Below, piece by piece: positions 16,482 through 24,790 of a DNA stretch of 64,000 bases. The notes below the pieces were generated by a model. The model made no database searches, was not told where the DNA came from, and saw nothing but the letters and a program-made list of their open reading frames with translations. Source of the DNA: CAYYNP01 sp964472545 (GTDB lineage Bacteria; Planctomycetota; Planctomycetia; Pirellulales; Thermoguttaceae); the NCBI GenBank assembly GCA_964472545.1, contig CAYYNP010000013.1, positions 1-64,000 of the forward strand, in the 5' to 3' direction. Made by a program: the position numbers and the translations under genes. Within the stretch, counting starts at the first letter, position 1. Every line of letters begins with the position of its first letter.

Positions 16482-19400
16482 ATGCATGATGCTCCCGATC
16501 GTCCTTGGAAGAGATTGCTTCTCGTGCTGGTGATCCTGGCTTTGGCCCCTGCGGCGATTTCCGAGGGCAACGACACGACGCTGTCGTGGTACGTGGAAAA
16601 GGAGACCTGGCCCGAGACGTACCTCGCTTCGATGAACCGGATCTGCGAACTCGAACGACAGCAGGGCACCACCGCACCGACGCCAAAGAACGACGGCACA
16701 CTCCCCATGATCGTCTGCCCGGCGACGTTCGATTCGCCCCAAAGCGTTACGTTTGAAATCGACGTCACCGGCGTTGGGGAGCTCTTTATCGGCTCTTCCT
16801 ACAACATGTATCTCGAACGGGCCAAACTGGTTGACCGTTCGGGCAAATCCCACGACCTGATTGTCGACCAAAAGGCGATGGTCGATTGGGCCGTCACCGA
16901 CCCGACGGACAACAACACGCGGGCCGAACGCGACCGGCTCCGCGTCTACAAGAATGAGGTCTCGCTCCGTCTGGGCGGGAAATACACCAAGTTCGTCGGA
17001 TACCTCAATGCCCGCGACATCTGCCAGGTCTCCTGGGTCGACAAACGCTCGCGACTAAAGCACTTTGGCGCGGTGACCGTCGCTCGTCGTGAACTGTGGC
17101 CTCGCTTGAGCCGCTCGATTGAGGCGAAGTACGCCGACCGCGAAGAAGCCCACAGGGTTCGCGGCTACGCCGACCGGATCCGCCGGTTGCTGCCCGCCGG
17201 CTTCGAGCCGATCGATCCGAAGGCCGCGTCGGCCTTCCTCGCCGACAAGTTGCTCGAAAGGCATCGCACGACCACCGAGCCCGAGTTTAAGCAGGTGGTC
17301 GACGCCGTCGACAGGATGGCTGCCGCGGCGCGGACGTCGGCCGACCTGGTGCGGCTGATCGACGTGAGTTACGCGATCGACGATTATCGCGAACTCCGCA
17401 ACGTCCAAAACCGGTTGGGCTCGGCGTCGGAGATCTGCCCGGGACTGGTAACGCATTTTGAAAACCAGATCCGCGCCCCTTTCCTGCGACTCGATCCGGA
17501 GAAGTTCGAATACGGCCACGGGTTGCGCGAGAGTCTGGCCGCCTTTGAGAAGACGCGGACCGTGTGCGAAGCGGCCGCCGTCAGCCCCGAGGCGACGCGC
17601 AAGACGATCGAGTTCGTCCAGAAAGTCCGTCCGGTCGACGATTCCGTCCGCCGTCAGGTCGACGCACTGGAAAAGGAACTCGACGCCAACAAAGACGATC
17701 TGACGGCCTTCCTGGCGACGCACGAGAAGATCAAGAGAGTTCGCCGCGACGTGATCTTCTCGCACCCGGCGCTGAACTTCGACGAGATTCTGATCAACCG
17801 CTGTCCGCCGACGAGATACAGCCACAACGGCGACCAGCACCAGGGTCAGCACAGTCGCCTCGGCCCCGGTTTGACGATTCTGACCGACTGGAAGAGCGGC
17901 CGTCCGAAAGCCCATGCGATCCTCGAAGGGCAACTGCCGGAAGGTTCTTGCCGCAATCCCGACCTGCATTACGACGCAAAGAAGGTGGTCTTCGCCTTTT
18001 GCGATCATACGGCCGGCAGCGGACGGGGCGACAAGCGTTTCTTCCTTTACGAGGCCGCGGTCGACGGCTCGTGGGTACGCCAACTCACGGGGACCGAGCG
18101 CGATCCGCTGAAGACCTGGAACGATCGGGCGTCGGCGCTGATCGAAGACAACGATCCCTGTTACCTACCCGACGGCGAGTTGGTCTTCATCTCGACCCGT
18201 TCTCAGTCGTACGGCCGCTGTCACGGGGGCCGCTACAACCCGGCGTGGGTCCTGCATCGTTGCGACGTCAACGGCGACAACATCCGGCAGATTTCTTTCA
18301 ACAACGAGAACGAATACGAACCGTCGGTGTTGAACGACGGCCGCATTGTATTTACGAGGTGGGAATACACCAACCGTCACGAGATGTACTTTCACATGCT
18401 CTGGTGGTGCCGACCCGACGGGACGGGCATCTCGCAATACTACGGCAACGACACGCTCTTCCCGATGATGGTCGTCGAGGCATCCGCCATTCCCGGCACC
18501 GAGAAGATCGTGGCCACGGCCCAGGGGCACCACAGCTACAACACCGGCACGACTGTGGTGTACGACGTTCGCCAGGGCGAGAACGGCGAAGCCCCGGTGA
18601 CCCACATTACGCCGGAGACTCCCTATTCGGAAAGCCAGGGCTGGCCCGATCCACACTACAGCCATCCGTACGCGATTACCGAAGAGATGTTCCTCGTGTC
18701 GCGAGCCAATCACCGCGTTCATCCGCAGGGCCAAACGCCCCCGGAAGCCGACCGTGGGATCTACCTGGTTTATCCCGACGGCGGACGCGTACTGATCTAC
18801 GAAGATTCCGATGTGGCATCGTTCTCGCCGATCGCCGTCCGCAAGCGGCTCCGCCCGCCGATGCTCGCCCCGGCAACTTCCCCGAACGCCCCCGCGACGG
18901 GTACCGTCCTGATCCAAAACGCCTACCTCACGCAGAACGATCCGCAAGGGCTGATCCGCCCCGGCTCGATCAAGCAGATCCGCGTGAACGCGATTGGCGT
19001 GCAGCCCCACTCGGGGCGATCGGCGTGCAGCATGACCGTCCCGGTCGAGATCCCCAAGAAGGTCCTGGGGACGGTCCCGGTCGACGAGCGGGGGATGGCC
19101 TGTTTCAAGGCCCCTGCCGGCGTCGCCCTGCAACTCCAGTTGCTCGACGAAGACGGGATGGCCATGCTGACCGAGAAGAGCTTCTTCTACCTACAGCGGG
19201 GCGAAACTCGCAGTTGCGTCGGCTGTCATGCGGCCCCCGAGACGAGCCCGCCGAGCGTCTCTGGTTTCGGGAAGCCCCCGTGCAAGTTGACCCCGTCGGC
19301 CGGCCCGCAGTACGAGGGCGGCCTCAGTTTCATGCGGACGGTTCAGCCGGTGCTCGACCGCTACTGTATCCGATGTCACGGCCTCGAGAAGACCGACGGC

Positions 19401-20054
19401 GACGTCGACCTGGTGATGGACGACCAGACTTTTCCCCGCTCGTACCAGGCGCTGGTTGCCCTGGGCGATCATCGCATCGGGCTGAAGGGCTACAAGACGA
19501 ACGAGAACAGCATCAGCCGGCCTTACGAGTACTACGCTTACGGCAGCAAACTGCCGAAAATGCTGCTGGAGAAGCACGGCGACGTCGCCATGGACCGCGA
19601 CAGCTTTATGAGGATCATCGAGTGGCTCGACCTCAACGCACAGTGCTACGGCGACCTCTTCCAGAACAAACTCGAACAGCGCCGCATCGACGCAAAGGCA
19701 ATGGAAGAACTGCGGGCGTATGCCACCAAGGTGGTGGGCAGTAAGATCGCCGCCGAGCCCGATCGGGCCCTGATCAACGTTGCCCAGCCCGACGAGAGCC
19801 GCATCCTCAAGGCGCCGCTCGACCAATCCGCCGGCGGCTGGGGCCAAGTCGACACTTGGAAGAGCACCGAAGACGAGGGCTACCGGAAGATGGCCGCCCT
19901 GGTCGACGTGTGTATCGTCCGACACGCGAACGAAAACTCCTACGGCTGGGAGCCGCCGCTGGAAAACGGCGGCGGAACGCATTGGGTCGTCGAAGCCCGA
20001 CAGAGGTATCGCGAGAAGGTGAACGCCAAACTCGAGACCGCTCCAGAACAGTAG
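16482..20054 (+). CDS. HzsA-like exported protein with two c-type haem motifs
   Basis: 1,190 residues. A signal peptide (~10-28, LLLVLVILALAPAAIS) is followed by an N-terminal beta domain carrying an NPCBM-like strand pattern (VTFEIDVTGVGELFIG). A helical region (~200-430) leads to VIFSHPALNFDEILINR, marking the HzsA-type middle domain. Beta-propeller blades follow (PDGELVFISTRSQ, NDGRIVFTRWEY). Two CxxCH haem c sites lie near the C-terminus: C912-VG-C915-H916 and C962-IR-C965-H966, the second in YCIRCHGLEKTDGDVDL. The start at 16482 has GAGGA 8-9 bases upstream. Anammox HzsA shares this layout, but catalytic equivalence cannot be claimed, and no HzsB/C-like gene is adjacent. A periplasmic redox or carbohydrate-linked role is equally possible. 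It is paralogous to the partial gene at 1-1097. Confidence 0.88.
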   Translation: MHDAPDRPWKRLLLVLVILALAPAAISEGNDTTLSWYVEKETWPETYLASMNRICELERQQGTTAPTPKNDGTLPMIVCPATFDSPQSVTFEIDVTGVGELFIGSSYNMYLERAKLVDRSGKSHDLIVDQKAMVDWAVTDPTDNNTRAERDRLRVYKNEVSLRLGGKYTKFVGYLNARDICQVSWVDKRSRLKHFGAVTVARRELWPRLSRSIEAKYADREEAHRVRGYADRIRRLLPAGFEPIDPKAASAFLADKLLERHRTTTEPEFKQVVDAVDRMAAAARTSADLVRLIDVSYAIDDYRELRNVQNRLGSASEICPGLVTHFENQIRAPFLRLDPEKFEYGHGLRESLAAFEKTRTVCEAAAVSPEATRKTIEFVQKVRPVDDSVRRQVDALEKELDANKDDLTAFLATHEKIKRVRRDVIFSHPALNFDEILINRCPPTRYSHNGDQHQGQHSRLGPGLTILTDWKSGRPKAHAILEGQLPEGSCRNPDLHYDAKKVVFAFCDHTAGSGRGDKRFFLYEAAVDGSWVRQLTGTERDPLKTWNDRASALIEDNDPCYLPDGELVFISTRSQSYGRCHGGRYNPAWVLHRCDVNGDNIRQISFNNENEYEPSVLNDGRIVFTRWEYTNRHEMYFHMLWWCRPDGTGISQYYGNDTLFPMMVVEASAIPGTEKIVATAQGHHSYNTGTTVVYDVRQGENGEAPVTHITPETPYSESQGWPDPHYSHPYAITEEMFLVSRANHRVHPQGQTPPEADRGIYLVYPDGGRVLIYEDSDVASFSPIAVRKRLRPPMLAPATSPNAPATGTVLIQNAYLTQNDPQGLIRPGSIKQIRVNAIGVQPHSGRSACSMTVPVEIPKKVLGTVPVDERGMACFKAPAGVALQLQLLDEDGMAMLTEKSFFYLQRGETRSCVGCHAAPETSPPSVSGFGKPPCKLTPSAGPQYEGGLSFMRTVQPVLDRYCIRCHGLEKTDGDVDLVMDDQTFPRSYQALVALGDHRIGLKGYKTNENSISRPYEYYAYGSKLPKMLLEKHGDVAMDRDSFMRIIEWLDLNAQCYGDLFQNKLEQRRIDAKAMEELRAYATKVVGSKIAAEPDRALINVAQPDESRILKAPLDQSAGGWGQVDTWKSTEDEGYRKMAALVDVCIVRHANENSYGWEPPLENGGGTHWVVEARQRYREKVNAKLETAPEQ

Positions 20055-20087
20055 CGAGAGAGTGTACCTGAAGCGGCGGGGCCTCGA

Positions 20088-21116
20088 TTACTGACGCGCC
20101 CCGAAAGCGTGATCCGACGGCTTCACGCCTTTCTTGTAGCGACCAAAACCGAACGGCAAGGGCTCGAACTTGCCGACCAGTTCTGCGTTGGCCTTGGCCG
20201 GAATCTGGCCCTCCATACCGACGCACCAATACGTGGCGTTGACGAGCAGGCGACGCAGGCCTTCGCTCTGAAGATCGGTGGCGGCTCCCATCGTGGTTGT
20301 GAATACGCGTCCGATTTGTCCGTCGGCTCCACGATAGGTCTTGGTCCAGGCCATCGACATCATCGGCTCGTTCTTGGGGCCCTCGACGGGCTGGTCCGTC
20401 GGGCTCATGCCCGCCAGGACCTGGCCGAGGAGCAGGACCTTGCTGTCGCCGGGAAGAGGGTTCCGCACGGTGTAGACGTCGGTGGGACCCCAGATATCGT
20501 CGCAACCACGGACGATGGGGTGATCCTTCGCCCTCGGCACAAGCACGCCGCGTGTGCTCTGACGGCCGTGCTGGCCATGATGACTGATCCAGGTTTGGCC
20601 GAGGATCTGCTGGCCGAATCCGCCGCGCCAGGTGCGACTATTGCAACTGAATCGTTCATAGGTCTGGCTGCGGAGACGGAAGGCAACCACCGCCGCCCGC
20701 ATGCCGATCACCGGCTTGCCCGCGTCCAGGTATTCGGCCACGTAACGCATCTGCTCGTCGGGCAGGTCGCGAAAACGGGTGGCGATGATCATCAAGTCGG
20801 CCGATCGCAGGGTTTGAAGGCCCGGAATGTTGCGGGTGTTGTCCGGATCGATCGTCCCGCTTTCGGGATCGACGGCGAACAGCACCGTACACGTGAATCC
20901 GTGGTGCTTGGCCAGGATCTTTCCCAATTGGGGAAACGCCTCCTCCGAGCGATACTCTTCGTCGCCGGAAACCAGCACGATGTGCTTTCCCTTGCCGGGC
21001 CCGTCGAAACCGTCGTAGACAACCCAAGGTTCTGCGGCCGAAGCCCGGCCGTCGCAGAAGGCGGCTGCCGTAATTGCCGCGAGCCAGATCATTCTCGAAG
21101 ATCGGGACGTTGGCAT
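20088..21116 (-). CDS. ThuA-domain protein (trehalose-utilisation-like), exported
   Basis: 342 residues. The N-terminal signal IWLAAITAAAFCDGRASA precedes a class I glutamine-amidotransferase-like fold of the ThuA type (PF06283): KHIVLVSGDEEYRSEEAFP, ILAKHHGFTCTVLFAVDP, LMIIATRFRDLPDEQM, YLDAGKPVIGMR. The Cys of true amidotransferases is absent at the nucleophile elbow (VIGMRAA), as expected for ThuA. SHHGQHGRQSTRG and KDHPIVRG are common to the planctomycete branch. ThuA-family members are linked to sugar catabolism. AAGGA lies 8 bases upstream of the ATG. The gene converges with the HzsA-like gene and is divergent from the oxidoreductase at 21413. Confidence 0.87.
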   Translation of the reverse strand: MPTSRSSRMIWLAAITAAAFCDGRASAAEPWVVYDGFDGPGKGKHIVLVSGDEEYRSEEAFPQLGKILAKHHGFTCTVLFAVDPESGTIDPDNTRNIPGLQTLRSADLMIIATRFRDLPDEQMRYVAEYLDAGKPVIGMRAAVVAFRLRSQTYERFSCNSRTWRGGFGQQILGQTWISHHGQHGRQSTRGVLVPRAKDHPIVRGCDDIWGPTDVYTVRNPLPGDSKVLLLGQVLAGMSPTDQPVEGPKNEPMMSMAWTKTYRGADGQIGRVFTTTMGAATDLQSEGLRRLLVNATYWCVGMEGQIPAKANAELVGKFEPLPFGFGRYKKGVKPSDHAFGARQ

Positions 21117-21412
21117 GATGTTGTCCTTTCAGCAAAGTTGATTCCGCCGGGGCGTATTGCGGCAAAGTCTCTCCCACGTGCTCTTGGTGTCAACGTCGGA
21201 TCGAGGGTTTGCCATGGTGGACGACTGCTGAACCGATTGTACACGAATCACCGTACTCGACGCCAGAACCCGCGCCGTGACATCGGTTGACTGCCCGTCC
21301 GCCAGGCCATAAGCTGCTTTCGGGGCCTACGAGGCGCCATCGGAGCTAATCGGCGGGCGCCCGATCCGATCGATCGGACCGTTTGTTCGTACACCTCACT
21401 GGAGGGCTCGCC

Positions 21413-22771
21413 ATGCCGGAGAAGATGACTCGTCGAGATTTCGTTAGCACGTCGGCCAAAGGCTCGACTGCAATGGTGGCGGGCGCCTCCGTTTTGGGAC
21501 TGGCTTGCCCGGCGCGAGGCGGCCCGGCCAACGAGAAGGTCGTGCTGGGGCTGATCGGCGCCGGGGGACGCGGGTCGAGTCTGATCCAAGGCATGACCCG
21601 GCTGGAGAACGTGGAAACCAAGGTCGTTTGCGACGTCAACGGCGCCCGCGGCGGCGGAACGACCGCCAGCTTGGAAAAGCTGCAAGGATACGCGCCGAAC
21701 CGGGTCGTCGAGATGCGCGAGGTCTTCGACGACGCAGACGTTGACGCCGTGGTGATTGCCACGCCCGAGCACTGGCACGCCCTGGCCACCGTCTGGGCCT
21801 GCCAGGCCGGCAAGGACGTCTACGTCGAGAAGAACGTCTCGCTGACGATCTGGGAAGGCCGCAAGATGATCGAGGCGGCCAGGAAGTACAATCGCGTGGT
21901 GCAGTGCGGCACCCAAAACCGCAGCGCCCCGTACGGGGTGTCGGCGCGCGAGTACCTCGATAGCGGCAAGCTGGGCAATGTGGTCCACGTGAAGATGTAC
22001 AACATGCTTCCCGGCGGCGGCTTCCGGCCGCAGCCCGACGGCGATCCGCCGGCCGGGCTGGACTGGGACCGGTGGCAGGGGCCGGCACCCGAGCGACCCT
22101 TCAATCCCGGGCGGATGGGCTGGTACAACTGGTGGGACTACTCCGGCGGCGGCTCGATGGCCGGCGACGCCAGCCACGTCTTCGACCTCGCCCGCATGGT
22201 CCTCGGCGACCCGCCCCATCCCAAGGCCGTATATTGCGCCGGCGGCCGACTGGCCCACGATGACCCCTGCGAGATCCCCGACGTGCAGGCGGTCACCTAC
22301 GACTATGGCTCATTCACCGTCACCGCCGACGTGACTTCCTTTCCACCGTACATGAAGAAATCGCAAGGCGACGTCCGTTACGGCGACAAGTTTCCCCACT
22401 GGCCGCAAAACGCCACACGGACCGAAATCTACGGCACGCGGGGGTTGATGTACCTGGGCCGGCACGGGGGCGGTTGGCAGGTGATGGAGGCCGACGGCAA
22501 GGTCGTCGCCCAAGAGTACGGGTACTTCCCCGACAAGTGGCACCAGCCCAACTTCATCGACTGTGTCCGCAACCGAGAGACTCCCAACGGCAACGTCGAG
22601 CAGGGGCATCTCAGCGCCTGCCTGGTCCATCTGGCCAACGTCGCCTATCGCACGGGCAACCAGCGTCTGGAATTCGACGCCGAGACGGAGACCTTCGTCA
22701 ACAACGATCGGGCCAACGACTACCTACGACCCGCCTATCGAAAACACTACCGCATTCCGGACGAGGTCTAG
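21413..22771 (+). CDS. Gfo/Idh/MocA family oxidoreductase, Tat-exported
   Basis: 452 residues; GGAGGG precedes ATG 21413. The Tat signal is TRRDFVS (residues 6-12) with a short hydrophobic stretch. The Rossmann motif is VLGLIGAGGRGSSL, followed by ATPEHWHALA and DVYVEKNVSLT. The usual EKP is EKN here, so the proline after the catalytic Lys is lost; this variant is known in exported planctomycete members. The C-terminal substrate domain contains GWYNWWDYSGGGSMAGDASHV and ends in RPAYRKHYRIP, matching the PEYRKPW end of the paralog at 1292-2620. The substrate is probably a sugar or sugar acid. The TPM gene starts 58 bases after the stop. Confidence 0.93.
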   Translation: MPEKMTRRDFVSTSAKGSTAMVAGASVLGLACPARGGPANEKVVLGLIGAGGRGSSLIQGMTRLENVETKVVCDVNGARGGGTTASLEKLQGYAPNRVVEMREVFDDADVDAVVIATPEHWHALATVWACQAGKDVYVEKNVSLTIWEGRKMIEAARKYNRVVQCGTQNRSAPYGVSAREYLDSGKLGNVVHVKMYNMLPGGGFRPQPDGDPPAGLDWDRWQGPAPERPFNPGRMGWYNWWDYSGGGSMAGDASHVFDLARMVLGDPPHPKAVYCAGGRLAHDDPCEIPDVQAVTYDYGSFTVTADVTSFPPYMKKSQGDVRYGDKFPHWPQNATRTEIYGTRGLMYLGRHGGGWQVMEADGKVVAQEYGYFPDKWHQPNFIDCVRNRETPNGNVEQGHLSACLVHLANVAYRTGNQRLEFDAETETFVNNDRANDYLRPAYRKHYRIPDEV

Positions 22772-22829
22772 AATGGGCCGGCCTGACCGCAGAAGGAACA
22801 AGTAGCCTTCTGGAGGGGGTTTTCCTTGC

Positions 22830-23681
22830 ATGCTCCGCCAGGTATGGTACGGCATCATGAGCAGAGCAATCTCAGTTCAAATCGGATCTGCCGTTGTTGC
22901 GGTGGTTGCCGCCCTGATCGGGGCAGTCGACGCCGCAGCGGATATGAAGATCACGCTCGATCCGCCGGGGCCCCGGGAGTTCATCGTCGACGGCGCCCAG
23001 TTGCTCGACGATCAAACGGAAGCCCGACTCCGGGCCGACTGCGACAAGCTGCTGACGGACAAGGCGATCCCGATCATCATCGTAACCATCGACTCGATGG
23101 CCGAACATGGCGGCGCCGGCCTGCGGATCGAGACCTTCGCCCGGCTGTTGTTCGATCAATGGGGAATCGGCCACGCCGAACTGAAGGGCGGTAGTGGCGG
23201 CAGTTCTTTCAGTTGGAACAACGGCATTCTGTTGTTGATCTCCAAGGGCGACCGAAAGGCGCAGATCGAACTGGGCGCCGACTGGGGGCGGGACAAGGAC
23301 GGGCTCTGCAAGCAGATCATGGACCGGCGAATCGTGCCGAAGTTCAAGCAGGGCGACTTCGGCGGCGGTATCTCCGCGGGCGTGGAAGCACTGGACGCGA
23401 TGGCCCGTGGGAAAGAACTGCCCAAAGTGCCGCGGCCATGGTGGCACTATGCGTTGGTGGTGGGGTTTATCGGGCTCATAATCTTCACCGTGGTATCGAT
23501 GATCCGCCGGGGCTCCAGCGGCTGGGCATGGCTGTTCTGGGTCGCCGTCTTTTCGCTGCTGGGATACCTGCTCTACAGCCTGTTGACCAGCAGAGGCGGG
23601 TCCGGTGGTTCGGGCGGATTTGGCGGCGGGTCGTTTGGCGGCGGGTTTTCCGGAGGCGGGGGAGCCAGTGGGTCCTGGTAG
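22830..23681 (+). CDS. TPM-domain (TLP18.3/Psb32/MOLO-1) membrane protein with Gly-rich tail
   Basis: 283 residues from ATG 22830, which has GGAGGGGG 9 bases upstream; ATG 22857 is an alternative start. A signal sequence is followed by the TPM domain (~45-190): EFIVDGAQLLDDQTEARL, PIIIVTIDSMAEHGG, NNGILLLISKGDRKAQIELG. Two membrane segments follow (WHYALVVGFIGLIIFTVV and AWLFWVAVFSLLGYLLYSLL). The tail is almost pure Gly/Ser/Phe (GGFGGGSFGGGFSGGGGASG), as is typical of YgcG-like TPM proteins. The domain is thought to act as a phosphatase or in membrane-complex maintenance; the exact activity here is unknown. The next gene begins 6 bases after the stop, so they form an operon. Confidence 0.85.
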   Translation: MLRQVWYGIMSRAISVQIGSAVVAVVAALIGAVDAAADMKITLDPPGPREFIVDGAQLLDDQTEARLRADCDKLLTDKAIPIIIVTIDSMAEHGGAGLRIETFARLLFDQWGIGHAELKGGSGGSSFSWNNGILLLISKGDRKAQIELGADWGRDKDGLCKQIMDRRIVPKFKQGDFGGGISAGVEALDAMARGKELPKVPRPWWHYALVVGFIGLIIFTVVSMIRRGSSGWAWLFWVAVFSLLGYLLYSLLTSRGGSGGSGGFGGGSFGGGFSGGGGASGSW

Positions 23682-23687
23682 ACAATC

Positions 23688-24368
23688 ATGCAACAAGCAA
23701 GCCAGCAATTCAGCGAGCAGCAACGCGCCGAAGTCGATCGAGCGGTGGCCGAGGCGGAGAGCAAGACCTCCGCTGAAATCTTGCCGGTCGTGGCCACCGC
23801 GTCCGGAAGGTACGATCGGCCGGAAGACATTGTCGGCCTCTGGCTGGCGATGATCGGTTTGATCGCGGTTTGGATTTTGCTGCCCACCGCAGAAGCCGAA
23901 AGCGGCTCTTGGGGCGGTATGCCGCCGTGGGTGAAGCTGGTGGTGATGGTAGCGGCGGCGGTGGCCGGGTTTGTGCTTGGCGCAGTGATCGCCAGCCGCG
24001 TCGGGTGGCTTCGCCGTTTGTTCACGCCCCGACAACAAATGCGCGACGAAGTGGCCGCCCGTGCTCGTACCGTCTTCTTCGACGGCCGTGTCCATCACAC
24101 CGCAGGCGCCACGGGCCTCTTGGTCTACGTCTCGCTCTACGAACACATGGCCGCCGTGCTGGCCGACCAGAGTATCCTGGACAAGCTCGGCCAGGACGCC
24201 GTGGACGAACTGTGCGGCGTGTTGACGGCGAGCCTCCACGAGGCTCACCCTGCGGAAGCCATCTGCCGGACGGTCAACGTGGCGGGCGAGAAACTCGCTG
24301 CCGTGCTTCCGCGAGCCGACGACGACGTCAACGAACTGCCCGATGCTTTGCTGACACTCGACGACTGA
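23688..24368 (+). CDS. TPM-domain-type membrane protein, partner of upstream gene
   Basis: 226 residues starting 6 bases after the preceding stop. An N-terminal soluble helix pair (AEVDRAVAEAESKTSAEILPVV) is followed by two membrane segments (~48-65, LWLAMIGLIAVWILL, and ~80-103, WVKLVVMVAAAVAGFVLG). The C-terminal domain has ARTVFFDGRVHHTAGATGLLVYVSLYE, the hallmark of the shorter 'TPM domain / putative membrane protein' partner usually encoded next to YgcG-like genes. There is no signal peptide. The two proteins probably form one envelope complex. No Shine-Dalgarno is obvious, which agrees with translational coupling. Confidence 0.82.
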   Translation: MQQASQQFSEQQRAEVDRAVAEAESKTSAEILPVVATASGRYDRPEDIVGLWLAMIGLIAVWILLPTAEAESGSWGGMPPWVKLVVMVAAAVAGFVLGAVIASRVGWLRRLFTPRQQMRDEVAARARTVFFDGRVHHTAGATGLLVYVSLYEHMAAVLADQSILDKLGQDAVDELCGVLTASLHEAHPAEAICRTVNVAGEKLAAVLPRADDDVNELPDALLTLDD

Positions 24369-24460
24369 CGTAGCGTCGTCCGATGTCAGCGAGTGGATCG
24401 ATCGCAGCACCGCAACGGGGGCGCCACGGCAGAATCCATGGTCTCGATGTAGCGAAAGCC

Positions 24461-24701
24461 GGAGAACTGCAAAGTTGATTCGTGGGAGTGGAAATGGGGG
24501 ACTGGCTCCGAGCTGGAATCAACCCGGAACCTGCCGACGAAGTTCCCGGCTCGGTGCCTGTCCCCCTTTTCCACGGTGCCTCAATGTCGCCGCCCGAAGA
24601 AAGGGGACAGGCACCGTCGGCACGGCGAATCCCTACAGCCACATCGATCGTCGACGGAGCCAGTCCCCTTTTTCGGGCTCCCGCACACCTTGCAGTTCTC
24701 C
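24461..24701. repeat. Inverted-repeat (MITE-like) element, copy 1, core 24484-24682
   Basis: The core begins GGGAGTGGAAATGGGGGACT and ends CAGTCCCC...GGGCTCCC; the ends pair over about 27 bases with a few mismatches. Internal segments also pair (CGGTGCCTGTCCCC near 24553 with GGGGACAGGCACCG near 24603). Outer arms GGAGAACTGCAA (24461-24472) and TTGCAGTTCTCC (24690-24701) are perfect. A second copy lies at 28094-28293. The whole 24369-24790 gap contains no other recognisable gene. Confidence 0.75.
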
Positions 24702-24790
24702 TGGTAGCGAAGGCCGGAGCCTTGCCATCGTCGGGCTACCTGAGTACGGTAGCTGTTGTTCGGCCAATACACATAACGCAGGGTGGAAGA

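Noticed and set aside
16482..20054. Annotation as a true hydrazine synthase subunit (anammox)
   Set aside because: Only family-level similarity and haem motifs are visible; no HzsB/C or other anammox genes are adjacent, and such paralogs occur in non-anammox planctomycetes.
24482..24790. N-terminal extension of the BNR protein through the palindromic element
   Set aside because: Those codons are encoded by the mobile repeat, with no signal peptide; ATG 24791 starts a clean signal sequence.
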